Below, in pieces: positions 58,301-64,000 of a DNA stretch of 64,000 nt. The notes under the pieces were generated by a model. It had not been told where the DNA came from. It searched no databases and worked only from the letters and a program-made list of their open reading frames with translations. A program made the translations under genes and the position numbers. How positions within the stretch are numbered: position 1 is the first letter of the stretch; every line of letters begins with the position of its first letter. The DNA is from Centropristis striata. Lineage: Eukaryota; Chordata; Actinopteri; Perciformes; Serranidae. The stretch lies in the NCBI RefSeq assembly GCF_030273125.1, contig NC_081526.1, positions 35,634,025-35,698,024 on the forward strand, read 5' to 3'.

Positions 58301-58729
58301 AAAGCAAATAAAGGCCCTAAATTAAGCAGTGTAGGACCCTGAATGAAGCAGTTTTAGTACCCGATTTATGCAGCTCACAGACTGTTTAGTGACCCCAGGA
58401 TGCACAAATATTCACATACAGTAGGACACAAAATAACACATTGTACTGCAGGAGAAACACTGTGTGGGATTACCATAAAGTTTGCATGAGAGAGGAGACT
58501 TGTGCGTACACATAGAACACATTTTCATTTAGATTTCTTGAGGTCACTTTTTTTTTGTATCAACAGATTTCTTAGATCTTCTAGCTGTCTGTAAAGTTGC
58601 CTGTTACCATAATAAATGTGTTACTTTGTGTTTCAGTGCAGCGCCACTGACCCTGAGAACTCAACATATGTGGAAATGAGGAAAGCTCCTCGGCCGAGGG
58701 TTCCTCCTCAGGACATCTACTGTGGGTAG
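52267..58729 (+). CDS. icos: ICOS-like inducible costimulator (5 coding exons)
   Basis: Type I membrane receptor of the CD28 family. In mammals ICOS binds ICOS ligand and signals through PI3K. Exons 52267-52339, 54682-54805, 56835-57043, 57118-57281 and 58637-58729 join in frame to 220 aa (phases 1, 2, 1, 0). Signal peptide about 1-24. In the Ig-V domain Cys46 and Cys112 are the B/F pair. Cys74 and Cys81 are extra cysteines in RLLCQKGKRFC, matching ILC...KFC of human ICOS. Where ICOS has FDPPPF after the F strand, this protein reads EFSVTQHDLDE. Cys142 in the stalk may make the interchain disulphide, and a Pro/Ala-rich stretch follows (145-159). Transmembrane helix about 166-187. The tail has TYVEMRKA (Tyr201), a YxxM motif like YMFM of ICOS, then PxxP-type sequence. 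Third in order after CTLA4. A CD28-family paralogue other than ICOS cannot be excluded. Confidence 0.8.
52475..53890. mobile_element. GAGACC-rich element in ICOS intron 1, interrupted
   Basis: Left part (52475-52620) repeats CCGAGACCAAG-type phrases and right part (53740-53890) repeats the complementary GAGACCGAGACAAGAC. I recognise these as the two ends of one fish DNA element, separated by the hAT-like MITE at 52929-53594. Exact ends not resolved. Confidence 0.5.
52929..53594. mobile_element. hAT-like MITE, family hAT-2, with minisatellite
   Basis: Perfect 8-bp duplication CTCACATG at 52921-52928 and 53595-53602. Inverted ends CAGTGGCGGTTCTAGACC and TGTAGAACCACCACTG. The core (53055-53345) is the GACACAAAATGACCAAAAA minisatellite. 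Confidence 0.88.
53909..54575. mobile_element. piggyBac-like MITE, family B, in ICOS intron 1
   Basis: TTAA at 53905-53908 and 54576-54579. Starts CCCTTTATCAGGCGAAGAAC and ends TGCCCTATTAAGGG. Confidence 0.78.
54682..54805 (+). CDS. icos: ICOS-like exon 2 (Ig-V, first half)
   Basis: Acceptor CTCCGTCAG. Encodes FQVIQPPTRTV with B-strand Cys46. Donor TCACC/GTATGT, phase 2. Confidence 0.8.
54871..55271. mobile_element. MITE with CACTGCAAAAAA...TTTACAGTG ends in ICOS intron 2
   Basis: TA at 54869-54870 and 55272-55273. A/T-rich, with many ACTGTAA and TTACAGT motifs. Confidence 0.6.
55905..56630. repeat. Composite old elements in ICOS intron 2
   Basis: 55920-55990 (CAGGGATGGGCAACTT, GGGCCACA) resembles one end of a hAT-type element. 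56195-56625 is an inverted relative of the MITE at 26997-27648, ending CTTGCAGTG next to TA. Confidence 0.5.
56835..57043 (+). CDS. icos: ICOS-like exon 3 (Ig-V, second half)
   Basis: Acceptor GTGCTCTCAG; only phase 2 keeps the frame open. Residues 67-135 with RFCPNV, KWIFVLLHIGPEAL and YQCEFS. Donor CCAG/GTATGT, phase 1. Confidence 0.85.
57118..57281 (+). CDS. icos: ICOS-like exon 4 (Pro-rich stalk and transmembrane)
   Basis: 74-base intron before it. The stalk is encoded by CTCCTCCTG-type tandem triplets (57145-57190), giving PPPPAPPAPPAP. The hydrophobic helix follows. Donor AGG/GTGACT, phase 0. Confidence 0.85.
57282..58636 (+). other. ICOS-like intron 4 with repeats
   Basis: Four inverted relatives of the CD28 intron 1 repeat (near 57625, 57870, 58115 and 58358) carry CAGACCCGATTTATGCAG and TTTAGGGACCCCAGGATGCA or variants. 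GCAGTTTAGGGCCCTTAAT repeats lie at 58255-58345. Confidence 0.75.
58637..58729 (+). CDS. icos: ICOS-like exon 5 (cytoplasmic tail)
   Basis: Acceptor TTGTGTTTCAG. 30 residues with STYVEMRKAPRPRVPPQDIY and TAG at 58727-58729. No clear AATAAA follows within 450 bases. Confidence 0.85.
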   Translation, partial: CSATDPENSTYVEMRKAPRPRVPPQDIYCG

Positions 58730-59219
58730 CTGCCTCATCTGACCTGTCTCCATGCTGAATGTAACGAGAGAGAAAACATGCAGAACTCCTGTAGTACTGA
58801 AGATCAACAGCAGAGGGAGACAAAGACTATGTGGATATGAATGATTCTTGATGGATTTGAACCTTTATTTTATGCTCCTGTATATAATGCTCACAGTAAC
58901 TGTAATGAATCTGTTTTGTTTTTAGGACAGCTTTGGTGAATTGTGACAATTTCCTCTTCAATATATTTCTATTAGAGAAAATGGTGCACATTGAGCTTGC
59001 ATATGAGGAAAATACAAACTATATCAAAGAGTAACACAAGGTTACTTCAGTGCATCTTTCCACACGTCAAACTGATGAAGTGCATCTCTCCGACTGGCCT
59101 TACAAAGGATATTTCTGTTTTAATGTTGTATTTAATGTACTTTATTTCATGCTGTATAATTTGCTTTATTGTTCATGCACTTGCACATTACAATGTTAAT
59201 ACTATAAATAATATATTTT

Positions 59220-59335
59220 CTCCACAAGAGTCTCAGCTTTCCTGTCAGACCCGATTTATGCAGCTCACAGACGGTTTAGGGACCCCAGGATGCTCAAAGA
59301 TCCACTTACAAGAGGACACGATAACATCCTGTAAA
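59220..59335. repeat. Further copy of the CD28/ICOS intron repeat
   Basis: CACAAGAGTCTCAGCTTTCC and TGTCAGACCCGATTTATGCA, as in ICOS intron 4. Confidence 0.8.
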
Positions 59336-59442
59336 GTTTAAAGTTATCAGCATAAAGATCAGATTAGATTCTTTATTGCCATTGTACAAAAAAATCCCAA
59401 ATGAAATTAAGATGTACCCAAAGGCCGGGCTCAAATATAAAA

Positions 59443-59494
59443 ATAAATAATAAAAATAATAAAAATAATAAAAATAATAAAAATAATAAAAATA
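59443..59494. repeat. (AAAAT/AATAA)n microsatellite
   Basis: AAAATAATA units in tandem. Confidence 0.9.
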
Positions 59495-59669
59495 ACGCTT
59501 TCATTTCATTCATTCATACTCACATCAATAAATACCCCCACGTGTGAAGTCTGAAGTGGGGTCTTTAAAAAGGTCACTGCTAACAAGTGGCTAAATGAGT
59601 CTACATTGGCTATGGGGACATTAAACCTCTTGTACATTGTAAATTAGGTTAATAAACAGTTCATTAGGC

Positions 59670-60142
59670 CAGCTGTTCTCAACCTTGGGGTCGGGACCCC
59701 AATTGGGGTCGCGAGATGATTTCTGGGGGTCGCCAAATCATTTTGGAAGTCGGCTCTGTCTCCACTGTGTTAGAGTGTTCATGTGTTAATGTGTTTTAGT
59801 CTTTTTGGTCACTTAATGTCTTTTTTTGGTCATTTTGTGTTGTTTTTTTAGTCATTTTGTGTCTTTTTTGGTCATTTTGTTTCCTTTTTTTGGTCATTTT
59901 GTGTCTTTCTTTAGTCATTTTGTGTCTCTTTTGGTAATTTTGTTTCTTTTTGGGGTCATTTTGTGTCTTTTTTGGTCAATTTGTGTCTTTTTTTGGTCAT
60001 TTTGTGGTCAAATTGTGTCTTTTTTGGTTTCTTTTTTGGGTGATCTCAACTGTGCGTGTGAGATTCTGTTCAGTGAGCGGGGGTCGCGGACAACATGCAT
60101 GTTATATTGGGGGTTGCGACTCAAAAAGGTTGAGAACTACTG
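59670..60142. mobile_element. hAT-like MITE, family hAT-1 (copy 2, inverted)
   Basis: Perfect 8-bp duplication CATTAGGC at 59662-59669 and 60143-60150. Ends CAGCTGTTCTCAACCTTGG and AAAAAGGTTGAGAACTACTG. Core minisatellite at 59800-60030. Confidence 0.9.
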
Positions 60143-60520
60143 CATTAGGCTACAGTTTCACTAACTGGTCAAACGGCTGGTTAGCTTGTCGGAGAGCGTC
60201 TGAAGCTTACGGTTGTCACATGAAGTCATGTAGTTCTCTACAGCATAATGTTAGCTTTTTACTGTTGGCTGCATTAACACTTCAATCATCATAAAAGACA
60301 TAAAATGACCAGAAAAGGACACAAAATGACAAAAAAAGAAAGAAAAAATTACCCCAAAAAAAAGCCGTAACAAACACCAAAAAAAAAAGCAAAATGACGA
60401 AAGATGTTAAATTACCACAAAAGACACATAAACAATTTATTAGGCTACGGATTCTCTAGCTGGTCAAGCAGCTGGTTAGCTCGTCAGAGAGCGTCTGAAG
60501 TATAACAGTAGTGACGTAAA
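60143..60520. repeat. Local duplication around a second minisatellite patch
   Basis: ATTAGGCTAC...CTGGTCAA...GAGAGCGTCTGAAG occurs at 60144-60210 and again at 60439-60500. A GACACAAAATGAC patch (60293-60430) lies between. Confidence 0.7.
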
Positions 60521-60524
60521 AGTC

Positions 60525-61075
60525 ATGACATGACATCTGACCAATCAGTATGATAATAATAGAATAATATTCACTTTATTCACCTTGACGTCCAATGTAA
60601 AAATGAAAAATTTAGAAAAAAATCGTCAAGAAACAGTCGTACAGACAGAGTTATTCTTCAATGACTTGTACCAGGAGAACTTGACTATGACGGCATATTA
60701 GGGCCAAGTGTGAAAAAAAGATAAGAAAATACAAACCCTGGGGGTGGGGTAATATTTTGAGAAAAAAAGTTGCAAATTCACGAGATTAAAGTGGCAAATC
60801 TACAAGAAAATAGTTGCAGATTTAAGATATTTTAAGTGGCAAATCTGCACGAAAAAACTTGCAGATTACCAAGAAAAAGGTGGGAAAAAGCAATTTTTTT
60901 CTCGCAGATTAACCACTTTAATCTCATAAATTTTTTTCTCAAAATCTTACCCCCCTCCCCCGGGTGTGTATGTTGTTTTTTTTTTACACATTCTGGCTGT
61001 ATGAAATATCCTACAATATTCTCTGGGGTTGAAATTTTGAATTTGCAGGTATTTCAGTTAGTGCCCTATAAAGGG
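60525..61075. mobile_element. piggyBac-like MITE, family B (5'-truncated)
   Basis: Matches 53990-54575 from about 60525 and ends TGCCCTATAAAGGG before TTAA 61076-61079. The left head is missing. Confidence 0.65.
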
Positions 61076-61079
61076 TTAA

Positions 61080-62198
61080 TGCTTCAAACATCATAAAAGT
61101 GGAGTTCATCTGTGAAGATCATCCTGCTAACCAAACACGTCAGCATCAGAAACTTTTAGTTTCTACAATGATCCAAAACCCTACTTGAACTCTCACAGAC
61201 CCCATATAGATGCTATTTTTGGGTTGGGCTAAAAAATGGTCGGTGGTTAGTCCCAGCACAAACACAGATAAGCGTTCCCACAGGGATTAAGAGAGACGAG
61301 CAGGGTGAATAAGAACAAAGCAGCCTGTAATCAGTGTCTGAAGGCCTCAAACCAAACAAAAGCAGCTCATGTCTTTGGTTTGAATGGAAACATTCCAGAT
61401 GTCACTGAAATATGTGAAATACAAAACAACAGAAACAAACACATGGACAGTGTTTCTTATTCTACTTGCTCATGATTGTTTTTTTAAATGCTTGATTGCA
61501 TGTACAGATGAGTGCATGGTGCAGGTAACCTGAAGGATTGCACGTTCAAAAAACACACTTTCAGTGAGTAAGTAAAGTACTCTTTAGGCAGATTGTTTTC
61601 AAAATATATTATTAGATTATTTGTATTGATTGATTTATGTAAGCAGAGTTTAATTTTGTAAGGATAGGGCTCATTTTAACAACTTAATATACTGTAATAA
61701 AATGTTTAATCACTTAAAAATTGTGTTTTGATGTTAAATCTCGACCTGAAAACTAACTTAAGATGTCAGCTAAATGCAGTGGAGTAATAATTATAAAGTT
61801 ACATAAAATGTAAACACTAAATTGTACAGTACCTGAGTAAATGTACTTAGTTACATCCCACCACTGACTGTCACAGAGTCTCACTGTTATAAAACATAAT
61901 GATTCTGACAAACAGTAAATGTGTAGTGAATGGGCTTTGATACACGCTGTGATACGAACTGAATCAGTTCGGAAATAAAACGGAATATTTCAAAAGATTT
62001 AAATATTAATTTGTGCATGCAAAACGCAGAAGGAGGACGGTGGATTTTGTCTGCCGTCTTTTGCAGCCCTCATACAGTGAAATCATCTCTTCAGAGTCAT
62101 TGTGGAGAATATGAATGAAACTTCTATTTCTTTTTATGTGTAGAAGGCATCTGAACCTATTTTAGTTTGAAACAAGCTGTGGTAATGCTAACTTTTTA
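61080..62198. other. Intergenic, nothing recognised
   Basis: No border, domain or gene seen. Confidence 0.35.
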
Positions 62199-62212
62199 AA
62201 AACTGCAAAATG

Positions 62213-62783
62213 GAGATGCCTGCTGGAGGTGTGGTATTGAAGGAGCTAATCATTTCCATATTTTCTGGAACTGTAAAATTATTCAAAGGTATTGGGTTGA
62301 AATTCATCATCATTTGCAAAATGTATTCTCAATTGTTTTCCCCTTCTTATTTGAAACTGTGTATCTCGGTAACATATTACTAGACGGCTTTAGCAATGCA
62401 GACAAGAAATTGCTTTATATTCTTTTAGCAGCAAGCAAAAAGGCCATTACCAGGAGATGGCTCAAACCTGAGCAACCACAAAATGAGGACTGGATCAACA
62501 TCATACAAGACATCTACACAATGGAAAAAGTGACTTCTCATCTAAAGTTTCAAATGGACTCATTTTACAAAACCTGGTCAAAATGGACAGAATATGTTAA
62601 GCCTACAAGTTCTGATTTTATATAAAACTGTCATTTAACTAACAACGACTGCTGCAAAGAATGATGATAGGAGAAAATGATGACGCTGTGTGATATTGGT
62701 ACCCCCTACCCCAACTGTTCTTGTTCTGTATAAAATGTTTAAAAAATTCCTCAATAAAAAGTGAATTTTAAAAAAACAAAAAC
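62213..62783 (+). pseudogene. L1/Tx1-type LINE ORF2 C-terminus and 3' end
   Basis: A 14-base duplication AAAACTGCAAAATG (62199-62212 and 62784-62797) flanks the insertion. The frame reads ACWRCGIEGANHFHIFWNC, the CCHC-like C-terminal segment of L1 ORF2, and stays open to 62625. It ends with CTCAATAAAAAGTG and an A-rich tail. Heavily 5' truncated. Confidence 0.92.
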
Positions 62784-63364
62784 AAAACTGCAAAATGTGA
62801 CGCTTCTTTTTATGTTTTTGCTGCTGAATTTATTTTTCTGTCGTTACTGTGCAGATTCAATGAATGTTTATGCAGTCAGCATTATTATTGACATTTTTCC
62901 CGTTGTTATGTACTATTGAGTCTAATATTTAATGTGTTTGACTCTCACATGGCCTTTTCTGAGGAGCTGCATCTCACAACAGTATAAAACACTTTGAGTG
63001 TGGCTTGTTTATGGATTTTACAATATCAAAATATAGTACTATATCTTGTGCATTGATTAAACCATCAATAGAAGTTGTTAAGGATGCATTGTAACTTTTT
63101 GAAAAAATGTTTGTGTGTTAATTAGTTGTTCTTGTCAGACGAGGTTGCATCATGAGTCGATGTGTGGGTTTTACATCATATGATTATTTTTGGACGGTGG
63201 ATAAATGTCTCACCTCTGATTGGAATGATCCCTCTGGGATTATGAGGGACATAAACATCTGACATGAACACAGAAAGGTGTGAATACTTAACGAGAGCGG
63301 TAACTATCTGTGGATGTTTGTTGTGTTAAATGCCTGACAGGGACACAGTCCCATGTGGTTCAGT

Positions 63365-63366
<2 letters not shown>

Positions 63367-63398
<32 letters not shown>
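63367..63398. repeat. (TG)n microsatellite
   Basis: Pure TG run followed by GAGA. Confidence 0.9.
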
Positions 63399-63399
<1 letters not shown>

Positions 63400-63706
63400 A
63401 GAAAGAGACAGACAGAGTGAAGAGGCATAACAACTACAGTTTACCAAAGTCTTCTACCTCTAACTTTTTGTCTGGTCTGGGCTTTCTCCAGGAAACCAAG
63501 AATTGCCTATTTTTGTTCAAAATAAAATACTTCATTTAAGAACCGCTTCGACAGTCCCCAAAAAAGTGGAATAAGGTCAGGTGTCACCATTAAGACTGCC
63601 TGTTCTTCTTTCTATCTTTAACAGCAGCTGGCAGAAAAGCCATCAAGAAAAGATATGAGACACAAAATGAAAGAGTAAATCTTTGGCAATAACATTGTAG
63701 AGTTTA

Positions 63707-64000
63707 GGGGGCAGCTGTGGCTCAGTTGGTAGATCAGGTTGGCCCCCAACCGAAGGGTTGGTGGTTCGATCCCTGACCGTCGCAGCCTACATGTCCAAGT
63801 ATCCTTGAGCAAGATACTGAACCCCAAATTGCTGCCGATGCTGCGTTCATCTGTGTGTGAATGAATTCCCAATGGTGGCAGGTGGGACCGTTTAGGGTAG
63901 CCTCTGCCACCAGTATGAATGTGTGTGTGAAAGGGTGAATGAGCGCAGTCTGTAGTGTAAATAGTGGTCGCAAAGCGACTAGAGAAGCGTTATATAAGTG
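63707..64000 (+). mobile_element. tRNA-derived SINE, reaching the window edge
   Basis: Pol III A box TGTGGCTCAGTTGG near 63717-63730 and B box GGTTCGATCCC at 63763-63773. They are followed by a SINE body with TTGAGCAAGATACTGAACCCC. Not a functional tRNA: no acceptor stem closes. The 3' end is beyond the window. Confidence 0.85.

Noticed and set aside
63707..63780. tRNA gene from A and B boxes
   Set aside because: No acceptor-stem pairing, and the tRNA-like part runs on into a SINE body.

Overview
This is a vertebrate, almost certainly teleost fish, genomic window. It has low gene density, split coding exons with GT/AG borders, many CA/TG, GATA and ATTCT microsatellites, and a dense load of fish-type transposons (Tc1/mariner, hAT- and piggyBac-like MITEs, L1/Tx1 and L2 LINE fragments, a tRNA-derived SINE). 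Nothing bacterial is present. I recognise no tRNA gene, rRNA gene or CRISPR array.

The core of the window is a complete cluster of T-cell costimulatory receptor genes, all on the + strand and in the same order as in tetrapods: a CD28-like gene (coding 21597-26646, 193 aa), a CTLA4-like gene (36354-42004, 249 aa) and an ICOS-like gene (52267-58729, 220 aa). Each has five coding exons: signal peptide, Ig-V part 1, Ig-V part 2, stalk plus transmembrane helix, and cytoplasmic tail. All exon joins keep frame and use GT/AG borders. By family knowledge, CD28 and ICOS give positive costimulation and CTLA4 is the inhibitory competitor for B7 ligands. Several signalling or ligand motifs depart from the mammalian form. 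The CD28 tail has YFNT. The CTLA4 tail has Phe where the Tyr of YVKM would be. ICOS keeps YxxM but lacks a FDPPPF-like ligand loop. The CTLA4 Ig domain carries a coding REGGEE minisatellite. An open frame at 29084-29395, between CD28 and CTLA4, may be a decayed exon of a fourth family member.

Layout: 1-10.5 kb is repeats (tandem-duplicated repeat, TTAA MITEs, hAT MITE, LINE tails, GATA array). 10.8-11.6 kb is a CpG-rich stretch that could be a promoter or first exon of an upstream neighbour. 11.6-12.85 kb is a satellite with higher-order periodicity. 13.95-15.1 kb is a large ATTCT array. 16.8-19.8 kb is MITEs and T-rich minisatellite. 20.5-21.5 kb is a ~960 bp TG tract ending just before the CD28 start. 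21.6-26.6 kb is CD28, with nested transposons in intron 2. 26.8-36 kb is intergenic, with repeats, a GAACCT array and a polypyrimidine tract. 36.3-42 kb is CTLA4. 42.7-51 kb is LINE fragments and hAT-like MITEs. 52.3-58.7 kb is ICOS. 59-64 kb is more MITEs, an L1 3' end with target-site duplication and a SINE at the right edge.

Many transposon boundaries can be read directly from perfect target-site duplications. The most unexpected non-genic pattern is one short minisatellite (unit close to GACACAAAATGACCAAAAA) inside at least four different non-autonomous element families in this window. All assignments come from reading the sequence; no database search was possible.
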